Part shown: positions 32,029 through 38,237 of the stretch, piece by piece
Position numbering within the stretch: the stretch's first letter is position 1
Layout of the letters: each line of letters begins with the position of its first letter
DNA from: Candidatus Contendobacter odensis Run_B_J11
Lineage (GTDB): Bacteria > Pseudomonadota > Gammaproteobacteria > Competibacterales > Competibacteraceae
Reading direction: 5' to 3'
Assembly: GCF_000531125.1 (NCBI RefSeq)
Contig: NZ_CBTK010000293.1
Span: 1 to 38,237, forward strand
DNA: 38,237 nt
Program-made: the position numbers and the translations under genes
Notes under the pieces: model-generated
Database searches by the model: none
Told to the model about the DNA's origin: nothing
Seen by the model: only the letters and a program-made list of their open reading frames with translations

Positions 32029-32697
32029 ATGGAGAGGATGTACACCTCCATTGTTCAGCCAGCGCGCCAGGCTACCGCTCGCCTGCTGCTCTGTGCGGGC
32101 TTGGTGCTGACTGTGCAAGCGACGTGCGCCGGCTTCGATGAAGCCGCTGCGGCCTTTGCGGCGGGCGATTACGCCAAGGCGCTGCAAGAGACCCGTCCGC
32201 TCGCCGAACAGGGCGACCCGCGCGGCCAGTACGCCATGGGCGTGCTTTATGAAAACGGTTTCGGCGTGACGAAGGACCAGCATCTAGCGGCAGCCTGGTA
32301 TCTGAAGTCGGCCGAACAAGGCAACACCGATGCCCAGTACAACCTCGGCGCGATGCACGAGCACGGCGTCGGCATGCCGGTGAACTATCCCGAGGCGGCG
32401 CGCTGGTATCGTCCGGCGGCTGAACAGGGCGATATCGACGCGCTGAGCAACCTGGGCGTGCTCTACCAAAATGGCCAGGGGGTACCGCAGGACAAGGTGC
32501 TGGCCATGGCCCTGTACAATGTTTCCGTGGCCTCTGCTGGCGAACGCAAGACCCAGGCGGTGCAGAACCGTCAGGTGCTGGCCAACCAGATGTCACTGGA
32601 CGACGTGAAGAAGGCACTGGCGCTCACGGAGACCCTGCGCAAACCGGGCAACCTGGAACCCGGTCTGCGGGCTTATCTGCAACAGCCGCCGCGCTGA
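32029..32697 (+). CDS. Secreted Sel1-repeat (TPR-like) protein
   Basis: 222 residues from ATG 32029 (AGGGAAAGCGCAC upstream); earlier frames begin inside the terminator loop. A signal peptide ends near QATCA. About three Sel1-like repeats follow (AEQGDPRGQYAMGVLYENGF, AEQGNTDAQYNLGAMHEHGV, AEQGDIDALSNLGVLYQNGQ), then a helical tail (QVLANQMSLDDVKKALALTE). Sel1 repeats form a solenoid used for protein-protein contacts, often in the periplasm. It lies between the second sulfatase and the third DUF1254 gene and could be an assembly or adaptor protein for them; that role is inferred. Confidence 0.88.
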   Translation: MERMYTSIVQPARQATARLLLCAGLVLTVQATCAGFDEAAAAFAAGDYAKALQETRPLAEQGDPRGQYAMGVLYENGFGVTKDQHLAAAWYLKSAEQGNTDAQYNLGAMHEHGVGMPVNYPEAARWYRPAAEQGDIDALSNLGVLYQNGQGVPQDKVLAMALYNVSVASAGERKTQAVQNRQVLANQMSLDDVKKALALTETLRKPGNLEPGLRAYLQQPPR

Positions 32698-32705
32698 TTA
32701 CTAGC

Positions 32706-32793
32706 GGTGACTCCGACACCTTCAACCCGATGAGCGCCGGATGACATCAAGAAGTTTGAGATGGCGCAGCGCAACAACAAGACCAGCGAGTAA
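32706..32793 (+). pseudogene. Arylsulfatase C-terminal fossil
   Basis: The frame P-D-D-I-K-K-F-E-M-A-Q-R-N-N-K-T-S-E-stop (32737-32793) matches the C-terminal style of the neighbouring sulfatase (S-P-E-D-I-K-K-L-E-E-A). Just before it, in another frame, D-S-D-T-F-N-P-M-S-A (32709-32738) resembles the sulfatase segment G-S-D-T-I-T-G. Together they look like the decayed end of a third sulfatase gene, lost just upstream of the DUF1254 gene. Confidence 0.6.
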
Positions 32794-32814
32794 ACTATCT
32801 CGCTTGTGAACCCA

Positions 32815-32853
32815 CGCAGGCCGTCCCAGCGATTCCGGGACGGCCTGCGCATT
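32815..32853 (+). terminator. Intergenic hairpin, probable terminator
   Basis: A perfect 13-base stem (CGCAGGCCGTCCC, 32815-32827; 32837-32849) with a 9-base loop and a short ATTT tail lies 22 bases after the sulfatase fossil stop. It was probably the terminator of the lost sulfatase gene. Confidence 0.7.
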
Positions 32854-32874
32854 TAACCCCAAAGTCGAGTTCAG

Positions 32875-34335
32875 ATGATGAAACACATTTTGTTGAACAC
32901 AGCGCTGGCGTTTGCCGTCGCCACCATACCGCTCATTGGCTACGGGGCGAAGCAAGACGCCATCTCCCAAGCCGAGAAGAGCGAGAAGGACCGGCCCGGC
33001 ATCGTCGAGACCAAGGCCATCGCCGAGGAAGGCTTTATCTACGGCCTGCCCATCGTGATGAACTACGCGGTCATGTATGAATACTGCGTGGACAAGGATT
33101 CGGGCCAATACAAGGCCCCGTTTAACACGATCTTCAACGAACACCGCGTCTTCACCTACAAGGATACGGCGATCATCACCCCGAACAGCGACACGCCGTA
33201 TTCACTCCTGTGGCTGGATCTGCGCGCCGAGCCTTACGTGCTCTCCGTTCCGGCGGTGGAAAAAGAGCGCTATTACTCGGTGATGCTCACCGACGGCAAT
33301 ACCTTCAACTATGGCTATATCGGCAGCCGCGCCACCGGTAGCGATGCGGGTGATTATCTAGTGGTCGGCCCGGACTGGAAGGGCGAGACGCCCGCTGGCA
33401 TCAAGCAGGTGTTCCGCTCCTCCACCCAGTTCTCCATCGCGGCCTACCGCACACAACTCTTCAACGCTGACGACATGTCCAACGTCGAGAAGGTGCAGGC
33501 GGGCTATAAGGTGCAGCCGCTGTCGGCCTATCTGCATCAGCCGGTGCCGCCCGCCGCCCCTGCCATCGACTTTCCTAAGATCGACAAGGAACTGGTCAAA
33601 GAGAATTTCTTTGAATACCTCGACTTCGCCCTCCAATTTGCACCCTCCGGCCCCGAGGAAGAAGCGATCCGCGCCAAGCTCGCCAGCATCGGCATCGGCC
33701 CCGGCAAGACATTCAACTTCAAGGATCTTTCGCTCGAGCACAAAGCCGTCATCCTGCTGGCGATGAAGGAAGGCGACAGCAAGATCGAGAAGTACCTGGA
33801 GGCCGGGCAGAAGGACATTAACGGCTGGAGGGTCGGCTCGCTGTTCGGCGACCGCGCTTTCTACAATGGCGACTGGCTGAAGCGGGCCGCCGCTGCCAAG
33901 GGCGGCATCTACGGCAACGATGCCGTCGAAGCCATGTATCCCCTCACCAAGACGCTGGCCAACGGCGAAGCGCTCGACGGCAGCAAGCACAAGTACACGT
34001 TGACGTTCGCCAAGGACCAGTTCCCGCCGGTCAATGCCTTCTGGTCGGTGACCATGTACGACGGCAAGACCCAGTTCCTGATCAAGAACCCGATCGACCG
34101 CTATCTGATCAACTCGCCCATGCTGCCCGGCATGAAGAAGAACGCCGACGGTTCGCTGACGCTCTACATCCAGAAGGACTCGCCGGGGCCGGATAAGGAA
34201 TCCAATTGGCTGCCCGCGCCCAATGGACCGATCTATCTGGTGATGCGCCTGTACTGGCCAAAGACCACGCCGCCGTCGATTCTGCCCGCCGGCGAGGGCA
34301 CCTGGAGTCCGCCACCGGTGGTGAAAGCAAATTAG
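32875..34335 (+). CDS. Exported DUF1254/DUF1214 protein (third copy)
   Basis: 486 residues. The signal peptide (MMKHILLNTALAFAVATIP, cleavage near YGA) is followed directly by DUF1254 (from about residue 45, AIAEEGFIYGLPIVMNYAVM; TPNSDTPYSLLWLDLRAEPY) and a C-terminal DUF1214 domain (YTLTFAKDQFPPVNAFWSVT; PGPDKESNWLPAP; MRLYWPKTTPPSIL). It is clearly closer to the C-terminal part of the LysM protein at 1620 (shared KDQ-PPV--FWS, PDKESNWLPAP, RLYWPK-TPPSI) than to the protein at 4084, but lacks a LysM domain. ATG 32875 or 32878. It is a periplasmic protein of unknown activity, downstream of sulfatase and Sel1 genes. Confidence 0.9.
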   Translation: MMKHILLNTALAFAVATIPLIGYGAKQDAISQAEKSEKDRPGIVETKAIAEEGFIYGLPIVMNYAVMYEYCVDKDSGQYKAPFNTIFNEHRVFTYKDTAIITPNSDTPYSLLWLDLRAEPYVLSVPAVEKERYYSVMLTDGNTFNYGYIGSRATGSDAGDYLVVGPDWKGETPAGIKQVFRSSTQFSIAAYRTQLFNADDMSNVEKVQAGYKVQPLSAYLHQPVPPAAPAIDFPKIDKELVKENFFEYLDFALQFAPSGPEEEAIRAKLASIGIGPGKTFNFKDLSLEHKAVILLAMKEGDSKIEKYLEAGQKDINGWRVGSLFGDRAFYNGDWLKRAAAAKGGIYGNDAVEAMYPLTKTLANGEALDGSKHKYTLTFAKDQFPPVNAFWSVTMYDGKTQFLIKNPIDRYLINSPMLPGMKKNADGSLTLYIQKDSPGPDKESNWLPAPNGPIYLVMRLYWPKTTPPSILPAGEGTWSPPPVVKAN

Positions 34336-34383
34336 CCCGAGTCCCTGCTCTGCATTTGATCGAAATCATCACGCAATAAACAG

Positions 34384-34406
34384 CCGGCGGACTCAATGAC
34401 CGCCGG
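34384..34406 (+). terminator. GC-rich intergenic hairpin
   Basis: CCGGCGG and CCGCCGG pair around a 9-base loop, 49 bases after the DUF1254 stop. No T-run, so termination is uncertain. Confidence 0.4.
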
Positions 34407-34441
34407 GTCCATGACGCACTTCATGCCAGAGAGATTGACCA

Positions 34442-34987
34442 ATGACGACAAGACGCAATTTTCTGACTGCCGCAGCGCTGATGGCGGTGGTTCCCCTGAC
34501 CTCCAGCCTGTCCTTGGCAGAGACCAAAGAGACCCAGGTGGGGAGGGAAAAAATCCAGCTCATGTTCGTGCAGACGGCGGATGATCTAAAGGCCGACGAC
34601 AAAACCTTGCGCCTGATCAATGTCGGCCAGCAGACGCTGTATTTCTCGGATCGCCCGGTGCGCATTGCCGGGCATCTCTCGATGCCGGCTTACATGGAGG
34701 AATGGACAGCGAGCGCGGGTAAGGACAACTTTAGTAACGACCCGCCCAACGCCACGCTTTCAGTTTATGAGGGTGGCAAGGCTGAAAATACGCTGGCCGT
34801 GGTTGAAATCAGTCATCCGGCAGTTGAGGGAAAAGACCTGGTTTACCACTACAAGCTGATCGAGGGCGCGATGCCCAAGGCCGGTGGAGCCACTGCCCTG
34901 TTCATTGACTGGATCGGTCCGGGCGGGGGTGTCGGTCCTGGTTTTCACGGCGTCGGGGTTGGCGCTCGAGGGGTTGGCTGGCGGTAA
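34442..34987 (+). CDS. Putative Tat-exported protein of unknown function
   Basis: 181 residues. The N-terminus MTTRRNFLTAAALMAVVPLT has the twin-arginine export pattern R-R-x-F-L, usually used for proteins folded or cofactor-loaded before export. The mature domain is mainly beta (REKIQLMFVQTADDLKADD, TLRLINVGQQTLYFSDRPVR, GHLSMPAYMEEW) and contains DKTLRLINVGQQTLYFSDRP, which suggests a compact beta-sandwich. The C-terminus is a glycine-rich tail (GPGGGVGPGFHGVGVGARGV). It follows the DUF1254 gene by 106 bases. I recognise no named family; its repeated presence near DUF1254 genes elsewhere would be worth checking. Confidence 0.75.
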   Translation: MTTRRNFLTAAALMAVVPLTSSLSLAETKETQVGREKIQLMFVQTADDLKADDKTLRLINVGQQTLYFSDRPVRIAGHLSMPAYMEEWTASAGKDNFSNDPPNATLSVYEGGKAENTLAVVEISHPAVEGKDLVYHYKLIEGAMPKAGGATALFIDWIGPGGGVGPGFHGVGVGARGVGWR

Positions 34988-35141
34988 CTCGCTGGGTTTG
35001 CGTTCAGAGTGCGTCGCGCCGTCGAAGACAGTCCGCCGATAAGTCCTTGACAACAGCAGGCCAGAAAACATGCAGCTTCAAGCCATAGCCGAAACCTTGC
35101 CGCGCCCGCCGGCGCGGCGCTCAACGACCACTCGTTTTTTC

Positions 35142-35172
35142 CATTAAGTCGTTACTGGGGAGCGACTTAATG
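35142..35172. promoter_or_regulatory. Perfect 10-bp inverted repeat upstream of cysteine-rich gene
   Basis: CATTAAGTCG (35142-35151) and CGACTTAATG (35163-35172) flank an 11-base loop, 32 bases before ATG 35204. A T-run lies upstream, not downstream, so it looks like an operator or 5' UTR hairpin, not a terminator. Confidence 0.5.
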
Positions 35173-35203
35173 TTCTACCATCATCCCTTGAGGAGGTTCG
35201 CTA

Positions 35204-35443
35204 ATGACCATTCGTAAGATTGCTCTATTCCTTCTGATCTCTGCCGCCATGCCGGCCTTCGCCCAGCAGCCATCGCAACTGGACAAAGAGCTTGCGGCCC
35301 TTCGTACCTATTGCAAGGCCGACATCGAGCGACTCTGCCCAAATGTCGAGCCGGGCGGTGGCAAGATCAAGGAATGCCTGATGGAACGCAAGATGGAAGT
35401 ATCGGTCGGTTGCGCCCAGGCATTGCAGAAGTTGAAGAAATAA
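35204..35443 (+). CDS. Secreted cysteine-rich-repeat protein
   Basis: 79 residues with a signal peptide ending PAFA. The mature part has four cysteines (37, 45, 58, 70) in the pattern YCKADIERLCPNV, GGGKIKECLMERK, VGCAQALQ. This matches the cysteine-rich repeat family (GLG1-like; one repeat is roughly C-x7-C-x12-C-x11-C). Two disulfides are likely in the periplasm. GAGGAGG precedes ATG 35204. Function unknown; it may bind metal or a partner protein. Confidence 0.85.
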   Translation: MTIRKIALFLLISAAMPAFAQQPSQLDKELAALRTYCKADIERLCPNVEPGGGKIKECLMERKMEVSVGCAQALQKLKK

Positions 35444-35468
35444 CCCGATACCTGTTGAGGAGCGTGAC

Positions 35469-35663
35469 ATGAAAACGATGGTGAAAGCGGGATTGATTAC
35501 AGTGTTGGTGGGTGGAACTCTCGTTCTGCCGGTTCAGGAAGCCGGAGCAGCGGCATGCCGTTACACCAATGGACATAAGGTCTGTACCACGACCCCCGTT
35601 CACCACCCTAAGACCGTGTGTACGACGACCCATGGCGTCAAACACTGCCGCAAGGTGTATTAG
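35469..35663 (+). CDS. Small secreted four-cysteine, His-rich protein
   Basis: 64 residues with a signal peptide ending near AGAAA. The mature 36 residues hold four cysteines with symmetric spacing (30, 39, 51, 60; gaps of 8, 11 and 8) and a repeated V-C-T-T-T motif (HKVCTTTPVHHPKTVCTTTH). Six histidines lie among them, so metal binding is possible. TTGAGGAGCGTGAC gives a good ribosome binding site, and it follows the cysteine-rich gene by 25 bases. No family recognised. Confidence 0.7.
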   Translation: MKTMVKAGLITVLVGGTLVLPVQEAGAAACRYTNGHKVCTTTPVHHPKTVCTTTHGVKHCRKVY

Positions 35664-36071
35664 TTAACAACTGGGGCTGGCTTTTACATGAAGATTCAGC
35701 CCCTTAACGCTACCAGGATTCGACATGCATCAAGGAGCGAGCAGAATATGATTAAACCGCCTCAGACATGACCGCCAGCAATCAATTCAGAAACGATGAG
35801 TTGGAAACCTTGGTAACTATGTCTATTTTATTCTGCGATAAAAATTGTCGGCTATCGCCTTTAACCGGTTTTCGGCTACCCTTAACAAAATTTGTTAAAA
35901 ACAGGTCATCGTGGATGGGAGGTAGTTCGCCCCGATTAACCGCCCACCACGCTGCCCAAGCCGTTTCCCCCGTGCGCCGTGCTACAAGCCAGCCTTGCGT
36001 CTTTCTGGCGCGGGCCAGTGGGGAATATTTGACTGTCCACTTTTCTGAATCAACACCATGAGGTGGGAAAC
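35664..36071. other. Intergenic region with palindromes, no convincing gene
   Basis: About 400 bases before the carboxylase operon. It contains a hairpin (GGGGCTG at 35673-35679 pairing with CAGCCCC at 35697-35703) after the small cysteine protein gene, and a perfect A+T-rich palindrome TTAACAAA-A-TTTGTTAA at 35882-35898, likely a regulator-binding site or promoter region for the carboxylase operon. An open frame at 35768-36061 lacks a ribosome site and coding character. Confidence 0.45.
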
Positions 36072-37622
36072 ATGCTTTCCGAGAAACTGCTTGATATTTT
36101 GCAGGAACGCCGCGCCAAGGTTCTGGCCGGCGGTGGTGAAGACAAACTCCAGGAACGCCATGCCAAAGGACTGCTGGGCGCCCGCGAGCGGTTGCTGAAT
36201 CTGTTCCAGGCGGACACCTTTCAGGAAATCGGCACCCACGCCAAACACGCCGCCAAGCATTTCGGCCTGGCCGACAAGGAACTGCCTTCGGATGGGGTGA
36301 TCGTCGGCACCGGCTTTGTGGACGGGCGCCCGGTGGCGGCGTTCAGCCAGGATTTCACGGTGATGGGTGGCACCTTGGGCAAGATGCACGCCAAGAAAAT
36401 CGTGCAAGTGATGCAGATGGCGCTGAAAACCGGGGTGCCGGTGGTGGCGTTCAAGGACTCGGCGGGCGCCCGGATTCAGGAAGGAGTGGACGCGCTGTCC
36501 GGTTATGGCGAAGTGTTCTACAACAACGTGCTGGTGTCGGGCGTGGTGCCGCAGATCGCCATCATCGCCGGGCCTTGCGCGGGTGGCGCGGCCTACTCGC
36601 CGGCGTTGATGGACTACATCATCATGACCCGCAACAACGCCTACATGTTTATCACCGGCCCGGAGGTGATTAAGGCGGTGACCGGACGCACCACCAGTCT
36701 CGATGAAGTCGGCAGCGCCCTGATGCACGCCACGGTCAGCGGCAACGTCCACTTTGTCGCCGAGGATGACGCCCACGCCATCCAGATCGCCAGGACGCTG
36801 CTGAGCTATTTGCCGTCCAACAATACCGAAGACCCGCCGCACCGGCCTTATCCCGATCTCGACCTGTCGCCGGATCATGGCATAGACGCGCTGATTCCCG
36901 ACACCTCCTCGGAACCACTCGATGTCCAGCCGATCATCAAGCGGCTGGTGGATAACGGCCAGTTCCTCGAAGTTCACGCCGGTTGGGCCGGCAACATTGT
37001 GGTGGGTTTCGCCCGGATTCAAGGCATCGTGGTCGGCATTATCGCCAATCAGTCGATGGTCAAAGCGGGCGCCATGGACATTGACTCTTCCGACAAGGGC
37101 GCGCGCTTCATCCGCTTCTGCAACGCCTTCAATGTCCCGCTGGTGACTTTGGTCGATGTGCCCGGCTTTCTGCCCGGCATCGAGCAGGAGCGCGGCGGCA
37201 TCATCCGCCACGGCGCCAAGATGCTCTACACCTACGCTTCCGCCACGGTGCCGAAGATCACCATCATCCTGCGCAAAGCCTATGGCGGTTCCTATCTGGC
37301 GATGTGCGCGCAGGAAATGGGCGCGGATGTGGTCTATGCCTGGCCGACGGCGGAAATTGCGGTGATGGGCGCAGAAGGCGCGGTCAACATCCTCTATCGC
37401 GGCGAACTCAAGGGCGCGGAAGATCGCAAGGCCAAGGCCAAGGAACTGGCGGATGAATACCGGGCCAAGTTCGCCTCGCCGTACATGTCGGCTTCACGCG
37501 GCTACATCACCGACGTGATCGAACCGGCGGATACTCGCGCCACCATCACTCTGGCGTTGCGCAAGCTGCTGACTAAGCGCGAATTGCGTCCGGCCAAGAA
37601 GCACGGCGACATCCCGCTGTGA
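36072..37622 (+). CDS. mmdA: Biotin-dependent acyl-CoA carboxyltransferase (MmdA/PccB-like)
   Basis: 516 residues from ATG 36072 (GAGGTGGG upstream). Carboxyltransferase signatures: LLGARERLLNLF near the N-terminus, the oxyanion segments SAGARIQEGV and GPCAGGAAYSPAL, and in the second half VDVPGFLPGIEQE, GIIRHGAKMLY and KAYGGSYLAM. This is the propionyl-CoA/methylmalonyl-CoA family. The next genes are an OadG-like gamma chain and a biotin-carrier protein, so the complex is more likely a Na+-pumping methylmalonyl-CoA decarboxylase alpha subunit than a plain propionyl-CoA carboxylase. The enzyme moves a carboxyl group between acyl-CoA and protein-bound biotin in the cytoplasm. The exact acyl-CoA is not determined by sequence alone. 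Confidence 0.88.
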   Translation: MLSEKLLDILQERRAKVLAGGGEDKLQERHAKGLLGARERLLNLFQADTFQEIGTHAKHAAKHFGLADKELPSDGVIVGTGFVDGRPVAAFSQDFTVMGGTLGKMHAKKIVQVMQMALKTGVPVVAFKDSAGARIQEGVDALSGYGEVFYNNVLVSGVVPQIAIIAGPCAGGAAYSPALMDYIIMTRNNAYMFITGPEVIKAVTGRTTSLDEVGSALMHATVSGNVHFVAEDDAHAIQIARTLLSYLPSNNTEDPPHRPYPDLDLSPDHGIDALIPDTSSEPLDVQPIIKRLVDNGQFLEVHAGWAGNIVVGFARIQGIVVGIIANQSMVKAGAMDIDSSDKGARFIRFCNAFNVPLVTLVDVPGFLPGIEQERGGIIRHGAKMLYTYASATVPKITIILRKAYGGSYLAMCAQEMGADVVYAWPTAEIAVMGAEGAVNILYRGELKGAEDRKAKAKELADEYRAKFASPYMSASRGYITDVIEPADTRATITLALRKLLTKRELRPAKKHGDIPL

Positions 37623-37662
37623 TCCCTCCTTCCGCCGAACTCAACCCCACGGGAATTCACCG

Positions 37663-38006
37663 ATGAAAACCTACACTACGCTGGACGCTATCGGCGACAT
37701 GTTCGTGATCTACGGCATCGTGATCGTGATCTCGATGCTGGTCGCCGCCGTCATTCGCGGGATCGTGATCGTGCTGTCGCGGCAAGCGGAAAAGGAAGCC
37801 GCTAAAGCCCGCCCGTCGCCCGACCGGCAGCAGTCGCCGTCGGCGGCGTGCCTCAGGAACACCTGGCGGTCATTGCCGCAGCAGTCGCCGCCATGATGGG
37901 CGCGCACCGTATTGTTCGTATTGAAACCCCGGATCGCGGCTTCGGCTGGACCGCCGAAGCGCGCACCGTCCACCACACCTCGCACACGCCGCGTGCATCG
38001 CATTGA
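37663..38006 (+). pseudogene. OadG-like gamma subunit gene with frameshift
   Basis: The first frame (37663-about 37810) encodes MKTYTTLDAIGDMFVIYGIV and a single membrane helix (IVIVISMLVAAVIRGIVIVL), the standard OadG-type gamma chain that anchors decarboxylase pumps. The frame then gives an arginine-rich nonsense tail and stops at 37896. Another frame continues the expected protein: VGGVPQEHLAVIAAAVAAMM then HRIVRIETPDRGFGWTAEAR, to TGA 38004-38006. A -1/+2 shift within the CCCGCCCGTCGCCCG run near 37805-37820 would join them. It is either a real frameshift mutation or an assembly error at a G+C run. Confidence 0.75.
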
Positions 38007-38051
38007 TTTTATTTCCTAACCTTCCTTCAAACTTTTTGTGAGAAATGATCC

Positions 38052-38237
38052 ATGGAGAAGAAATTCCGTATCACCGTCGAAGGCAAGCCCTATGTCGTCA
38101 CGGTCGAAGACATCACCGCTGATGCCCAGAACATCTATCAGGACACCGCCGCCGCAGTCCTGAGCGCCGCGCCCTTCCGGCAGGCGCGTATCTGTTTCAG
38201 GCAATCGGTCTGGAGAAAACGCTGCGGCTGCTGCGGC
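38052..38237 (+). CDS. Biotin-carrier/decarboxylase subunit, N-terminal part (runs off the end)
   Basis: Begins MEKKFRITVEGKPYVVTVED, the usual N-terminus of biotin-carrier subunits of methylmalonyl-CoA or oxaloacetate decarboxylases. After about residue 40 the frame loses the expected alanine/proline linker (FRQARICFRQSVW), so another indel or a different architecture is possible. The window ends before the biotinyl-lysine region. Confidence 0.6.
   Translation, partial: MEKKFRITVEGKPYVVTVEDITADAQNIYQDTAAAVLSAAPFRQARICFRQSVWRKRCGCCG

Noticed and set aside
35768-36061. 97-codon open frame before the carboxylase gene
   Set aside because: No Shine-Dalgarno site and unnatural composition; it overlaps a palindrome and looks like leader DNA.
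1-38237. CRISPR arrays, tRNA or rRNA genes, complete insertion sequences
   Set aside because: No regularly spaced repeats, tRNA-like cloverleaf, rRNA stretch or transposase gene could be recognised by reading; a dedicated tRNA and IS scan was not possible.

Overview
The window is a high-G+C proteobacterial segment, probably gamma- or betaproteobacterial. This is inferred from the Sec/lipoprotein signal peptides, Gram-negative outer-membrane beta-barrels, c-type cytochromes and the acyl-CoA carboxylase/OadG-type operon. No rRNA, tRNA or CRISPR array was seen. Several small frameshifts and gene fossils are present, some of which could be assembly errors.

Layout. (1) 1-1574: two tandem copies of a small secreted glycine-rich protein gene, the first cut off after 14 codons and separated from the second by a PIN-type toxin-antitoxin pair and the 3' end of an unidentified gene. 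(2) 1620-10051: a plus-strand envelope cluster with a LysM-DUF1254/DUF1214 protein, a second small secreted protein, another DUF1254/DUF1214 protein, two outer-membrane barrels, a CPA2-type cation/proton antiporter and a patatin-like lipoprotein. (3) 10306-22789: a minus-strand defence island, read right to left. It holds a PLD-nuclease/SNF2 helicase, a YhcG-type PDDEXK nuclease, a 1226-residue Eco57I/PglX-like methyltransferase, a second YhcG-like protein, a PHP-ABC ATPase (TrlF-like) and a frameshifted HsdR N-terminal fossil. (4) 23122-35663: the envelope cluster resumes on the plus strand with an octaheme cytochrome c/TPR protein, two LysM-arylsulfatases flanking a small membrane protein, a Sel1-repeat protein, a third DUF1254 protein, a possible Tat-exported protein and two small cysteine-containing secreted proteins. 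(5) 36072-38237: the start of a biotin-dependent acyl-CoA decarboxylase/carboxylase operon (carboxyltransferase, frameshifted OadG-like gamma chain, partial biotin-carrier protein).

How the parts fit. Regions 2 and 4 look like one export-oriented system. A LysM-DUF1254 protein and two arylsulfatases share nearly the same signal-peptide plus LysM module, and both sulfatase genes share a 51-nt leader element. Sulfatase fossils lie at the island edge and before the third DUF1254 gene, so sulfatase genes have been duplicated and lost here. The defence island appears to interrupt this cluster. Its first four genes run as a tight chain: ATGA overlaps join helicase to YhcG-2 to methyltransferase, and a 12-codon mini-ORF with ATGA at both ends leads into YhcG-1. 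This gene combination matches no named defence system I can recall and is the best candidate for something undescribed; the LysM-module sharing is the second.
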